From Bacteroidia bacterium (GTDB lineage Bacteria > Bacteroidota > Bacteroidia > Flavobacteriales > Flavobacteriaceae): a DNA stretch of 64,000 nt. This document shows, one piece after another, positions 8,848-16,472 of the stretch. The stretch spans positions 1 through 64,000 of the forward strand of contig JAUIFO010000001.1 in the NCBI GenBank assembly GCA_030430385.1. The letters are read 5' to 3'. How positions within the stretch are numbered: position 1 is the first letter of the stretch; each line of letters starts with the position of its first letter. Position numbers and translations under genes: made by a program. The notes beneath the pieces were generated by a model. That model was given only the letters and a program-made list of their open reading frames with translations, did not search any database and was not told the origin of the DNA.

Positions 8848-9543
8848 GCTATCTGAAGCTTTTCTTAAAGCAATAGTTTCCTTTAATAATCTACCATACT
8901 TCGATTCTTTAACAGGGTTATTCAGCGAGTTATATATAGTATCCAGATACTTTACTGTAGTATTAGGAATCTCATAAAGGGCTAAATAAGGCGCAACTTC
9001 ACTATCAGAATTATTTAATGCAAAATTGATAGTATAGGTGTATTTTCTTTTCATAAAATCAATTTGCTGATCAGAAATTGAAGTTCCATTATTAGATTCA
9101 AAATTAGATTGAATCATATCAAGGTTTCTATTATTCAATTTTTGAAGTGTTGAGATATACTCTTCTAAAATGGCTTGTTGTTTAGAACCTTTTATTTTTG
9201 CATTAAAGTTGAATAATTTTCTAGTCGACTTAATTTCAGTGACACCAGTATCAGCAAAGAATGACACCCAATTTTCTTTATTGTCATTTTTGTCAAGTAA
9301 CAACGTCAATATTTCAGGTTCTTCAATATTAGTATGTAGCACAAAATTTGGATCCCCTTTAATCACTAAAGAGTCGAGAGTGACCATTGTAGAATCTACT
9401 TGTCTTTGTAAATATACAGTCCCTTTTTTTAGACCTTTTACGTAGCCTCTCAACTCAAAGTTATATTGTGATGTTTCTTTACTACAAGAGATGTTAAGTA
9501 ATATTACAGCTACTAGACTTAAAAATTTTGATGTGTTTGTCAT
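8842..9543 (-). CDS. DUF4369 domain lipoprotein
   Basis: The 233-residue protein has a lipoprotein signal with lipobox LLNISC (Cys about residue 20), so it is probably anchored in the inner or outer membrane facing the periplasm. The stretch from about 28 to 130 (FELRGYVKGLKKGTVYLQR...DSLVIKGD) fits DUF4369, the domain found at the N-terminus of many Bacteroidota TlpA-like thioredoxins. Here no thioredoxin domain or CxxC follows; the C-terminal 100 residues are helical. It may be a substrate-sensing or degenerate relative of those proteins. Confidence 0.8.
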   Translation of the reverse strand: MTNTSKFLSLVAVILLNISCSKETSQYNFELRGYVKGLKKGTVYLQRQVDSTMVTLDSLVIKGDPNFVLHTNIEEPEILTLLLDKNDNKENWVSFFADTGVTEIKSTRKLFNFNAKIKGSKQQAILEEYISTLQKLNNRNLDMIQSNFESNNGTSISDQQIDFMKRKYTYTINFALNNSDSEVAPYLALYEIPNTTVKYLDTIYNSLNNPVKESKYGRLLKETIALRKASDSL

Positions 9544-9564
9544 TTTAAAATTTAATAGGGTTAA

Positions 9565-10896
9565 TTAAGTTATAGGCGCAATTATTCTCATAAGTTCAGC
9601 AGTAAGCATTGCTCCGTAAGTTCCAACAACATATCCAAAAACAGCTAATAAAACACCTACTGTTGCTAATGATGGATGAAAGGCAGCAGCAACTACAGGC
9701 GCAGATGCAGCACCTCCAATATTAGCTTTACTACCAACCGCTAAGAAGAAGTAAGGTGCTCTAATGAGTTTTGCTACCAAGAATAATAAACCAACATGAA
9801 TGGCCATCCAAACTAAGCCTACAACAATTAATCCTGGATTGTCAACAATTTTTGTAAGGTCCATTTTCATACCAATGGAAGCAACGAGAATGTAAATGAA
9901 AACACTTCCTATTTTACTAGCACCAGCACCTTCGTATTTTTTTACCTTCGTAAATGATAATATAATTCCTAAAATAGTGGCTATTGTAATCATCCAGAAA
10001 AACTGTGATCCAAATGAAGACCATGCCGATTTTTTATCACTTACAGCTTCCACATTAGTTTTTAAGAATTCGGAAATTTCATTAGCGCCAAAATGAGAAA
10101 TACCTACAACCGTAAATGCAATACCAAGAATCACCATAAAGTCAGCTAGTGTTGGGTTTCTCGAAATACTTGAAGCGTACTTTGATACCTTTTCTTTTAA
10201 GACTTCAATAGCGCTATTATCGGCTTTTAACCATTTGTCAATTTTCTTTTGTTTACCAATACCTAATAAAAGAATTGCCATCCAAATATTGGCAACAACG
10301 ATATCAACAATAACCATACTTGCATAGTTTGCGGTGTTGTATTCGTAAATCTCTAACATAGCTGCTTGATTGGCGCCACCACCAATCCAACTACCTGCAA
10401 GTGTTGCTAGTCCTCTCCAAACCGCATCAACTCCAGCACCACCAACAGTTTCAGGTGAGATTAGTGCAATTAGAAAAACTGCTATAGGTCCACCAATAAT
10501 AATTCCTAAAGTTCCAGTGCCAAACATGGCTAAGGCTTTCCAACCAAGATTGAATACAGCTTTTAGGTCAATACTAATGGTCATAAGCACTAAAGCAGCA
10601 GGAAGCATAAATCTACTGGCAATGTAATATGCTTGGGATTTTCCAGTAACTTCTACTAAGGTACCTTGCTCATTTTCAAAACCCCATTCTGGCGCAATTA
10701 TACCGAAAGTGGTTAAAGCAGCTGGTAACATATAGGCCATTAATAAAGCAGGAACATATTTGTAGAATTTCTTCCAAAAACTATTCTCACTCGTAGAGGT
10801 ATAAAAAACAAAACCTAACATGAGCATTAAAAGTCCAAAAACAATGGTGTCTTCAGTAAAGAAAGGTTTTACTTCAGTTAATTGAGCAGTATCCAT
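9565..10896 (-). CDS. DUF819 family integral membrane protein
   Basis: This is a 443-residue polytopic protein with about ten to eleven membrane segments and Gly-rich loops (LAGSWIGGGANQAAML, KANIGGAASAPVVAAAF) characteristic of DUF819. The family resembles carboxylate or glutamate symporters, but its substrate is unknown. Start chosen at ATG 10896 (MDTAQLTEVKPFF); an upstream in-frame ATG at 10938 falls in the terminator hairpin region of the neighbouring operon. It is transcribed in the same direction as the SPFH operon but separated from it by that terminator. Confidence 0.88.
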   Translation of the reverse strand: MDTAQLTEVKPFFTEDTIVFGLLMLMLGFVFYTSTSENSFWKKFYKYVPALLMAYMLPAALTTFGIIAPEWGFENEQGTLVEVTGKSQAYYIASRFMLPAALVLMTISIDLKAVFNLGWKALAMFGTGTLGIIIGGPIAVFLIALISPETVGGAGVDAVWRGLATLAGSWIGGGANQAAMLEIYEYNTANYASMVIVDIVVANIWMAILLLGIGKQKKIDKWLKADNSAIEVLKEKVSKYASSISRNPTLADFMVILGIAFTVVGISHFGANEISEFLKTNVEAVSDKKSAWSSFGSQFFWMITIATILGIILSFTKVKKYEGAGASKIGSVFIYILVASIGMKMDLTKIVDNPGLIVVGLVWMAIHVGLLFLVAKLIRAPYFFLAVGSKANIGGAASAPVVAAAFHPSLATVGVLLAVFGYVVGTYGAMLTAELMRIIAPIT

Positions 10897-10938
10897 ACAT
10901 AAAAATTTAAAGTCGCAAAATACCAAAATAAAGTGCAT

Positions 10939-10968
10939 AAAAAAAGCGACATGTTATAAGTCGCTTTT
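10939..10968 (-). terminator. Terminator of the SPFH-Arc operon
   Basis: The arms AAAAGCGAC (10942-10950) and GTCGCTTTT (10960-10968) form a perfect 9-bp stem. On the minus strand the stem is followed by a run of seven T. The stop codon of the Arc-like gene (10954-10956) lies in the loop. Confidence 0.85.
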
Positions 10969-11127
10969 ATCTTTTTGTTTGGGTTGTCTGTTTTTCTCTT
11001 TAAGGTATTGCATAAGCATCCACTCAATTTGACCATTGGTGCTTCTAAACTCGTCTGCAGCCCATTTTTCAATAGCCTTGAGCATATCTTCATTGATTCG
11101 TAATGCAAATGCTTTTTTCTTTGCCAT
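10954..11127 (-). CDS. Arc-type ribbon-helix-helix DNA-binding protein, 57 aa
   Basis: Reading the minus strand from ATG 11127 to TAA 10954 gives MAKKKAFALRINEDMLKAIE, then a second helix containing STNGQIEWMLMQYLKEK and a basic tail. The layout is that of an Arc/MetJ ribbon-helix-helix repressor: strand KKAFALRI (4-11), helix A (13-26), a turn with Asn, and helix B (30-44). Such proteins bind operators as dimers of dimers. The gene starts 1 bp after the hydrolase stop and is the last gene of the SPFH operon, so autoregulation of that operon is plausible but inferred. Its target is unknown. Confidence 0.88.
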   Translation of the reverse strand: MAKKKAFALRINEDMLKAIEKWAADEFRSTNGQIEWMLMQYLKEKNRQPKQKDKSDL

Positions 11128-11128
11128 T

Positions 11129-12079
11129 TTATTCTTTTATAAATTCTTCCAAAACAGATAGTAATCGTTTCGACAATGGAAAATCTGGGCTATTATATGA
11201 TTTCATATTATCATTATCATTGTATATGGATTTTAACACATGGTTCATGTTTCCAATAATGACTAGCTTAGAGTCTGGTTTTTCATTGTGAAGTCGTTCT
11301 GCATCAGCGACTAAAACTTGTAGATCTTTCGTGCCATTTAATATTAATGTTGGAATATTTACTTTTTTAATTTCTTCCGAAGGAACATACTTCATATAAG
11401 ATAGTAAAAAAGGTTGCGTAGGTTTATTAAATAGCGCTACTAAATTAGGATCTACTTTATTAATAGTTCCTGTTTCAGATAATTCTTTAAAATGTGAACG
11501 TACAATAGTCGCCAAAGAATCTCCATTTTGCGTTTGTATTTGCCTCGTAATTATAGTATCGAAGGAATCGCTGGTTCCAGCAAGCGATACATATTTATCA
11601 ACATGTGTGTGATCTGCCAACATTGCTACTAAAGAACCTTGACTATGTCCAATTAGTGTAATGCTTGAGAAGCGCTCGTCATTTTTAAAATAATCTACGA
11701 TGAGATTTACATCGTTTATAAAGTTTTCAAAATTCATATCGTCCATCATGAACTTGATATTTGATGCTGTTGCAGATCGTTTATCAAATCTATAAAAGGC
11801 AATTTCCTTTTGAGCTAAACTATCATTGAGCATTTTTATGTAATTCGCATTAGAATTCATCATTGCTTGATTGCCATTTCTGTCTACATTACCAGAACCA
11901 GGAACAAAAATCACCAATGGTTGTGTTTTTAAATTTGGATTATATGTTAATGTACCAGGTAATTGGATGCTATCGTTCATAACCAAGATCTCATCAGACT
12001 TCAAAGTTGCGATTTGCTGTTGTCCATACGAAGTAGTAATGGATACTAATGTTATGATATACAATAGAAACGTTCTCAT
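11129..12079 (-). CDS. Secreted alpha/beta hydrolase
   Basis: The 316-residue protein has a signal peptide (MRTFLLYIITLVSITTSYGQ) and an alpha/beta hydrolase fold of the dienelactone hydrolase/BAAT-like type. It shows the oxyanion-region motif PGSGNVDRNGN, the nucleophile elbow GHSQG with Ser146, a later acid in NGTKDLQV, and the His in MNHVLK. Substrate is unknown; esterase or peptidase activity in the periplasm is possible. It overlaps the DUF1648 gene by 4 bp and touches the Arc-like gene, so it belongs to the SPFH operon. A paralogue lies at 13851-14783. Confidence 0.88.
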   Translation of the reverse strand: MRTFLLYIITLVSITTSYGQQQIATLKSDEILVMNDSIQLPGTLTYNPNLKTQPLVIFVPGSGNVDRNGNQAMMNSNANYIKMLNDSLAQKEIAFYRFDKRSATASNIKFMMDDMNFENFINDVNLIVDYFKNDERFSSITLIGHSQGSLVAMLADHTHVDKYVSLAGTSDSFDTIITRQIQTQNGDSLATIVRSHFKELSETGTINKVDPNLVALFNKPTQPFLLSYMKYVPSEEIKKVNIPTLILNGTKDLQVLVADAERLHNEKPDSKLVIIGNMNHVLKSIYNDNDNMKSYNSPDFPLSKRLLSVLEEFIKE

Positions 12080-12579
12080 TTGTTTATTTTCTTTTGGTAG
12101 ATGAAAATGAAAATAGGTAATATAACACTAAATCCAATAACAAAAGGTAAGAACCAACTGCCAAACTCAATATGATGTCCGTGAGCAGATTGAATCATAG
12201 CATATACAACAATAGCAAAGGTGATGATAACAAATAAATTGGTGATTCTTACAATTCTAGTACTGAATCTATAGTTTTTAAGCGCATTCTCTTCAGTGAT
12301 ATTAACCATATAATTATGAATATGAGGATATTTGTTTAGGATAAATAAACCCACATATAATACTGCACCAATTACAGGTAATAACCAAATCATCATTTTT
12401 TTACTGTATCCATCAACTTCACCTTGCGCATTAAAATGCGACGGAATGATCTCTGGCAAATCACTATACGATATGGCAACATAAACCAACATTCCTATTA
12501 ATAGTGTTACAGAGATGAGCTCTACAATAATATCAACTGTTTCAAAAGGAACTTTGATTTTAGGACGATTAGACTTCAT
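12076..12579 (-). CDS. DUF1648 domain membrane protein
   Basis: The 167-residue protein has four hydrophobic segments. Between the first and second lies PEIIPSHFNAQGEVDGYSKK, the DUF1648 signature, a domain found in membrane proteins near SdpI-type immunity and regulatory proteins. Only the DUF1648 part is clear; no SdpI domain is recognised. It overlaps the hydrolase by 4 bp and follows the DUF4177 gene by 2 bp. Role unknown; a membrane sensor or immunity-like function is possible by family analogy. Confidence 0.85.
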   Translation of the reverse strand: MKSNRPKIKVPFETVDIIVELISVTLLIGMLVYVAISYSDLPEIIPSHFNAQGEVDGYSKKMMIWLLPVIGAVLYVGLFILNKYPHIHNYMVNITEENALKNYRFSTRIVRITNLFVIITFAIVVYAMIQSAHGHHIEFGSWFLPFVIGFSVILPIFIFIYQKKINK

Positions 12580-12581
12580 AG

Positions 12582-12740
12582 TTATCTGTTTTTATTGCGT
12601 TCAAAAACAATTCTTGTGGTTTGCTCTGCAATATGAATAACGCTCCATCCATCTTTTGCATGTAAGTTTAATACATCCTGAAGCTTTTCACTGTTATTTG
12701 TTAAGCCTATCTTCCAGCTTATTACTTTGTACTCTTTCAT
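12582..12740 (-). CDS. DUF4177-like small protein, 52 aa
   Basis: Minus-strand frame from ATG 12740 to TAA 12582 encodes MKEYKVISWKIGLTNNSEKL, then a helix, then the hallmark NLHAKDGWSVIHI. The pattern of a strand, a helix with ...LN..A.DGW, and a further strand matches DUF4177. It fits snugly between the SPFH gene (2-bp gap) and the DUF1648 gene (2-bp gap), which supports it being real. Molecular role is unknown. Confidence 0.85.
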   Translation of the reverse strand: MKEYKVISWKIGLTNNSEKLQDVLNLHAKDGWSVIHIAEQTTRIVFERNKNR

Positions 12741-12742
12741 AA

Positions 12743-13603
12743 TTAATGACTTAAGGTTCCTGTATTTACAACTGGAGAAGCATCTTTGTCACCACAAAGC
12801 ACTACCATTAAATTACTAACCATTGCTGCTTTACGCTCTTCATCAAGGTCAACAACATCTTTTTTACTCAATGCTTCAATAGCCATTTCTACCATACTAA
12901 CCGCACCTTCAACAATTTTATGTCTTGCGGCTACAATGGCAGTTGCTTGTTGTCGTTTCAACATTGCATTAGCAATTTCTTGTGCATATGCTAAATAGCC
13001 AATTCTAGCTTCTAAAACTTCAATACCAGCAATAGATAAACGTTCATCTATTTCGCGTTCCAAGGCATTACTAACCTCATTTACGCTAGAACGTAATGTG
13101 ATATCTTCATCGACACCTTCATCTGCAAAATTGTCGTAAGGATACATACTTGCTAATTTTCGGACAGCAGCATCCGTTTGAACACGAACAAAATTTTCAT
13201 AATTGTCAACATCAAATGCAGCTTTGTAAGTGTTTTGTACACGCCAAACAAGAATGGTACTTATCATGACAGGATTTCCGAGCTTGTCGTTTACTTTTAA
13301 ACGTTCGCTGTCAAAATTACTAGCACGCAATGAGATCTTCTTTTTAGTGTAAAACGGATTTACCCAATAAAACCCATTCTTTTTTACAGTTCCTACATAT
13401 TTTCCAAATAACAATAATACACGAGATCCATTAGGCTGTACCATTATAAAACCGGGAGCAATTAATATTGCAGTTACAATGGCTAATATTAACCAAGGGT
13501 TTTTTGTAGTAATCAACGTTACAATACCTCCAAAAAATAATATAAGGAACACAAAAAGCATTAGGTAGCCATTAGCTGGGACAATTATTTTCTCTTCTTT
13601 CAT
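12743..13603 (-). CDS. SPFH/stomatin/prohibitin-domain membrane protein
   Basis: The 286-residue protein has two N-terminal hydrophobic segments (about 12-30 and 36-52), then an SPFH domain (about 55-240) with GFYWVNPFY, a beta core and the coiled helix AQEIANAMLKRQQATAIVAAR. SPFH proteins form ring-shaped membrane scaffolds that organise proteases or transporters. It is the first gene of a five-gene operon ending with the Arc-like regulator. No FtsH or NfeD partner gene is adjacent, so a different partner, possibly the DUF1648 protein, is likely. Confidence 0.9.
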   Translation of the reverse strand: MKEEKIIVPANGYLMLFVFLILFFGGIVTLITTKNPWLILAIVTAILIAPGFIMVQPNGSRVLLLFGKYVGTVKKNGFYWVNPFYTKKKISLRASNFDSERLKVNDKLGNPVMISTILVWRVQNTYKAAFDVDNYENFVRVQTDAAVRKLASMYPYDNFADEGVDEDITLRSSVNEVSNALEREIDERLSIAGIEVLEARIGYLAYAQEIANAMLKRQQATAIVAARHKIVEGAVSMVEMAIEALSKKDVVDLDEERKAAMVSNLMVVLCGDKDASPVVNTGTLSH

Positions 13604-13642
13604 TGTGATAAGTTTAAATTAAATAATTCAATATGATATTAT

Positions 13643-13654
13643 TTTGATATCAAA
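13643..13654. promoter_or_regulatory. 12-bp palindrome upstream of the SPFH operon
   Basis: TTTGATATCAAA is a perfect palindrome 40 bp upstream of the SPFH start codon, with another TTTGAT (minus strand) nearby at 13659-13664. Its place before an operon that encodes an Arc-type protein makes it a candidate operator. No binding evidence is visible in sequence. Confidence 0.3.
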
Positions 13655-13675
13655 TTTAAATCAAATATTTTTTAT

Positions 13676-13818
13676 ATGCAAATCAAGTTTGGCACAGCAT
13701 TTGTAATATAGATAATGTAAATGCTTATGATGATATTAGTAGAGGAGTGATTACCTCGCATAATGGAGTAACATTTTCATTTGGTTGGTTAGTTAGTAAA
13801 AAAGCATCTCAATTTTGA
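13676..13818 (+). pseudogene. Decayed 3' end of a + strand gene, possibly an outer-membrane protein
   Basis: From about 13711 a frame reads DNVNAYDDISRGVITSHNGV, then TFSFGWLVSKKASQF and TGA at 13816. The region just upstream continues in another frame as KFGTAFVI before a TAG at 13709, suggesting a frameshift. Upstream of 13676 coding similarity disappears. The codon pattern and the alternating aromatic C-terminus resemble the last strands of a barrel-type outer-membrane protein. It ends inside a perfect terminator hairpin, as living genes here do. There is no plausible start, so I call it a remnant; the family is not identified. Confidence 0.5.
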
Positions 13819-13829
13819 GATGCTTTTTT
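13798..13829. terminator. Bidirectional terminator, 15-bp perfect stem
   Basis: AAAAAAGCATCTCAA (13798-13812) pairs with TTGAGATGCTTTTTT (13815-13829). It overlaps the stop of the decayed + strand gene and lies 22 bp beyond the end of the minus-strand hydrolase at 13851, so it can serve both directions. Confidence 0.88.
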
Positions 13830-13850
13830 GTTTTACTTTAGGTGTAGTTC

Positions 13851-14783
13851 TTAATTGTTTATGAATGCTACTATGGCGTTTATTAATTCATTTGCAATTG
13901 ATCTGAAGGATTCATTGTATGACTTGGAGTTTTCTAGTTCATTGCCTTCAATATGAAATAAGACGTGATTCATATCTTTTATTAGTTGAAGCTTTGCGTT
14001 TGAAGCGTTAACTTTTAACAACTCAGCTTCACTTACTGGTACCTGAAGGTCTTTAGTACCAGAGATGATTAGTGTAGGAATTGTGATTGATTTGATCACT
14101 ATTTGTGGATCATACTGCATCCAACTTCTCATAAAAGGTTGGGTTTGTAAATTGAATATGCTTTCTAAGGCTTGCGGATAATTTTTAGTGAGTTTCCCTT
14201 GTTTTAATTCTGAAAACGCCAAGGTTGTAGGTTCAACAAGTGAAGGATCCATCAACGCAACTTGATCTAAAATAACTTGGTCAATTGGCTTTCCAGAACC
14301 AGCAACGGATATGAATCCATCAACATTAGATTGAACTGCTAGCATTCCAACCAGACTGCCTTGTCCGTGTCCTAAAATGTAAATTTTTGAAAATGCAGTG
14401 TTCGTTGCAAACTTGTCTACCACAGATTTTGCGTCATTGACGAAATCATCAAATGATAATTTTGGATCAATACTGCGATGTCTAATTTGTTTTACAATAC
14501 GCTTATCATATCTAAAACTTGCGATATTATGAGTGGCTAGTCCTTCAGCTAGTTTTTTCAGCGCATTGTGTTTTTGAAAATTTTGATTGCCATCTCGGTC
14601 TGTTGGACCAGTATCAGCAATAATGATCACTAGCGGTTTAGGTGTATCATCGTTTGGTACAAGAAGTGTTCCTTCAATGAACGAATTAATAGCAATAGAT
14701 ACCGAAGACGATTCAATATTTTGAGCTTCTGAATGAATTCCAAGTAGCATTAGCAAAACAGTAAGTACAGTTTTCATTCTCAT
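13851..14783 (-). CDS. Alpha/beta hydrolase paralogue with Ser-to-Gly nucleophile change
   Basis: The 310-residue protein has a signal peptide (ending near IHSEAQ) and aligns by eye with the 11129-12079 hydrolase along its length: IADTGPTDRDGN versus VPGSGNVDRNGN, SGTKDLQVPV versus NGTKDLQVLV, MNHVLF versus MNHVLK. At the nucleophile elbow it reads GHGQG; residue 140 is Gly (codon GGA, plus-strand tcc at 14364-14366) where the paralogue has Ser146. The frame is intact and strongly coding, so it is either a pseudoenzyme or uses another residue (a Ser follows two residues later). Monocistronic, ending at the terminator at 13798-13829. The first in-frame ATG gives MRMKTVL; the ATG two codons later is equally possible. 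Confidence 0.87.
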   Translation of the reverse strand: MRMKTVLTVLLMLLGIHSEAQNIESSSVSIAINSFIEGTLLVPNDDTPKPLVIIIADTGPTDRDGNQNFQKHNALKKLAEGLATHNIASFRYDKRIVKQIRHRSIDPKLSFDDFVNDAKSVVDKFATNTAFSKIYILGHGQGSLVGMLAVQSNVDGFISVAGSGKPIDQVILDQVALMDPSLVEPTTLAFSELKQGKLTKNYPQALESIFNLQTQPFMRSWMQYDPQIVIKSITIPTLIISGTKDLQVPVSEAELLKVNASNAKLQLIKDMNHVLFHIEGNELENSKSYNESFRSIANELINAIVAFINN

Positions 14784-15147
14784 AAAATTTTGTGTTCAAA
14801 AATAAGGAAAACCTTTTATGCAATTTGAACGTTTTTTGATGCGATTTATTGATGAATGCATTAAAAATATATAAAAAAATTGGTGCTCTTAGTTGTGCAT
14901 TTTATCGACGAAATGCATTATTTTATCTTTAAATGTTAAAATTTAATGTATTTCATCGATTATATATGTATTTAAGCGTTTAAATTAAAATACTGTTTTA
15001 TATTTGAAGTGTACTAAAATTTAGTTTTTAGTTCAATGGATTAATTAATTAATATTTGCTTATGTGATGAATTAGTGACCCTAAATCTACCACATAAATA
15101 AAACGCAAATTAGGAAAACCGAGATTGAGGGATCTCGGTTTTTTCTT
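14784..15147. other. Intergenic region, 364 bp, very AT-rich
   Basis: No protein-coding frame is convincing on either strand. It holds an inverted pair TGCATTT/AAATGCA around 14896-14918, a TATATTTG box at 14999-15006 on the + strand that matches TAnnTTTG, and a strong hairpin at 15115-15146. The box plus hairpin could bracket a small + strand RNA of about 130 nt; this is speculative. The left part should also contain the promoter for the minus-strand hydrolase. Confidence 0.4.
15115..15146. terminator. Strong terminator hairpin between intergenic region and alkB
   Basis: AAAACCGAGAT (15115-15125) pairs perfectly with ATCTCGGTTTT (15132-15142) around loop TGAGGG. The longer T run is on the + strand, yet no + strand gene precedes it; on the minus strand it lies immediately after the AlkB stop codon, so it may mainly serve that gene. 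Confidence 0.8.
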
Positions 15148-15750
15148 TTATATAATCTTCCTAAATGTCAAATTGATACGTTCGCCGATTTGTTGTTTTG
15201 TTTTTGCAATTTGATGTAACCAGTAATGCTGCATTTCTCCTTTCATTACCAACAAGCTACCATGACCTAATTTAATTTTATAACGTTCATTTTTTAACGT
15301 TCTATGTTTAAAATGAAACGGTCTAGCTTCACCAAAACTCACTGAAGCGATCACTGGGTTTTTTCCTAATTCTTTTTCATTATCGGCATGCCAACCATTA
15401 CTATCATTACCATCTCTGTAAAAATTCAAGAGTACAGTACTAAATTCATGATTGCATTTGTGTTGCACAGCCTGTTTGATATCTAATAATGGTTCTGTAA
15501 AAGGTTTTGGATGCATCGTAATATTAGAGTAGGAATAAGGCTTGTCGTTATTAGCATATAATGCTGTAAGTCTGGGTTGTTTGTAGGTTTTTCCAAAAAC
15601 TGTGATGTTATCTTGTTGCCAGTTTATTTCAGATTTAAGGATACTGAAGTAAGCGTCTGCTTTTGTATTATCAAAGAAATTTGGAATATAGAGCAGTTCT
15701 GCATTTGGGAGTTTGAATGTGGTTTTTTCCTCTGAAAACAAGTCCATCAC
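15148..15750 (-). CDS. AlkB-family 2-oxoglutarate/Fe(II) dioxygenase
   Basis: This 200-residue protein carries the AlkB signatures: substrate-lid region KQPRLTALYAN, iron ligands His121 and Asp123 in WHADNE, third iron ligand His179 in HYWLHQIAKT, and the 2-oxoglutarate-binding arginines in ERINLTFR (191, 197). Such enzymes repair alkylated bases (1-methyladenine, 3-methylcytosine) by oxidative demethylation. It resembles the short ALKBH2/3-like bacterial group. Divergent from the VanX-type dipeptidase with 30 bp between starts. Two consecutive Met codons at the start leave a 1-codon uncertainty. Confidence 0.93.
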   Translation of the reverse strand: MMDLFSEEKTTFKLPNAELLYIPNFFDNTKADAYFSILKSEINWQQDNITVFGKTYKQPRLTALYANNDKPYSYSNITMHPKPFTEPLLDIKQAVQHKCNHEFSTVLLNFYRDGNDSNGWHADNEKELGKNPVIASVSFGEARPFHFKHRTLKNERYKIKLGHGSLLVMKGEMQHYWLHQIAKTKQQIGERINLTFRKII

Positions 15751-15780
15751 TTAAATTTTATCTAAATTAGCTTATCTCGT

Positions 15781-16464
15781 ATGAAAGTCAAAATTGCAAT
15801 CATATCATTTTTAGTAGTCATAGGAAGTATTACTATGCAAAGTTATTCTGAAGACTTGCCTGAAGGCTTTGTATATGCTAATTCTGTAATTCCAGATTTG
15901 AATGTTGAATTACGCTATTTTGGCACTAATAATTTTGTTGGTGATACCATTGAAGGCTATAAAGCAAACAAACTAATCATTACTAAACCGACGGCTGAAG
16001 CCTTAAAAAAAGTACAAGATGAACTGCAACAACAAAACCTATGTCTTCTAGTTTATGATGGTTACAGACCACAGCGTGCCGTTAATCATTTTATGCGTTG
16101 GGCTAAAGATTTGAATGATACCATTAATAAGCAACAGTTTTACCCAAATGTTGAGAAGCGTTACCTGTTTAGAGAAGAGTACATCGCTACAAGGTCTGGA
16201 CATAGCAGAGGTAGTACTATAGACCTTACAATAATTGATGGCAATACCAATGAGCCTTTAGATATGGGAAGTCCGTATGATTTTTTTGGAAAAGCATCAT
16301 GGGTTGATCATCCAAACTTATCGAAAGTTCAGCAGCATAATCGACAATTACTACAAAGCGTGATGTTGAAGCATAATTTTAGAAATTACGCTAAAGAATG
16401 GTGGCATTTTACCTTACGTTGGGAGCCTTTTCCGAAGACCTATTTTGATTTTGAGATTAAATAA
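15781..16464 (+). CDS. D-alanyl-D-alanine dipeptidase, VanX/DdpX type (M15D)
   Basis: The 227-residue product has a signal peptide (MKVKIAIISFLVVIGSITMQ) and the M15 metallopeptidase core: LLVYDGYRPQRA, zinc ligands His141 and Asp148 in SGHSRGSTIDLT, and Glu206 and His209 in EWWHFT. It hydrolyses D-Ala-D-Ala. As an exported single gene without van partners it more likely recycles peptidoglycan-derived dipeptide, as DdpX does, than confers glycopeptide resistance. It ends 8 bp from the convergent gene at 16473. Confidence 0.92.
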   Translation: MKVKIAIISFLVVIGSITMQSYSEDLPEGFVYANSVIPDLNVELRYFGTNNFVGDTIEGYKANKLIITKPTAEALKKVQDELQQQNLCLLVYDGYRPQRAVNHFMRWAKDLNDTINKQQFYPNVEKRYLFREEYIATRSGHSRGSTIDLTIIDGNTNEPLDMGSPYDFFGKASWVDHPNLSKVQQHNRQLLQSVMLKHNFRNYAKEWWHFTLRWEPFPKTYFDFEIK

Positions 16465-16472
16465 GTGAATCC

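Noticed and set aside
10878..11108. Minus-strand open frame of 76 codons
   Set aside because: It overlaps the Arc-type gene and terminator in another frame and encodes no recognisable domain; the 57-residue frame has a clear ribbon-helix-helix pattern.
15781..16464. VanX-like dipeptidase as a vancomycin resistance gene
   Set aside because: No vanH, vanA or vanRS neighbours are present, and the exported single-gene context fits DdpX-like peptidoglycan recycling.
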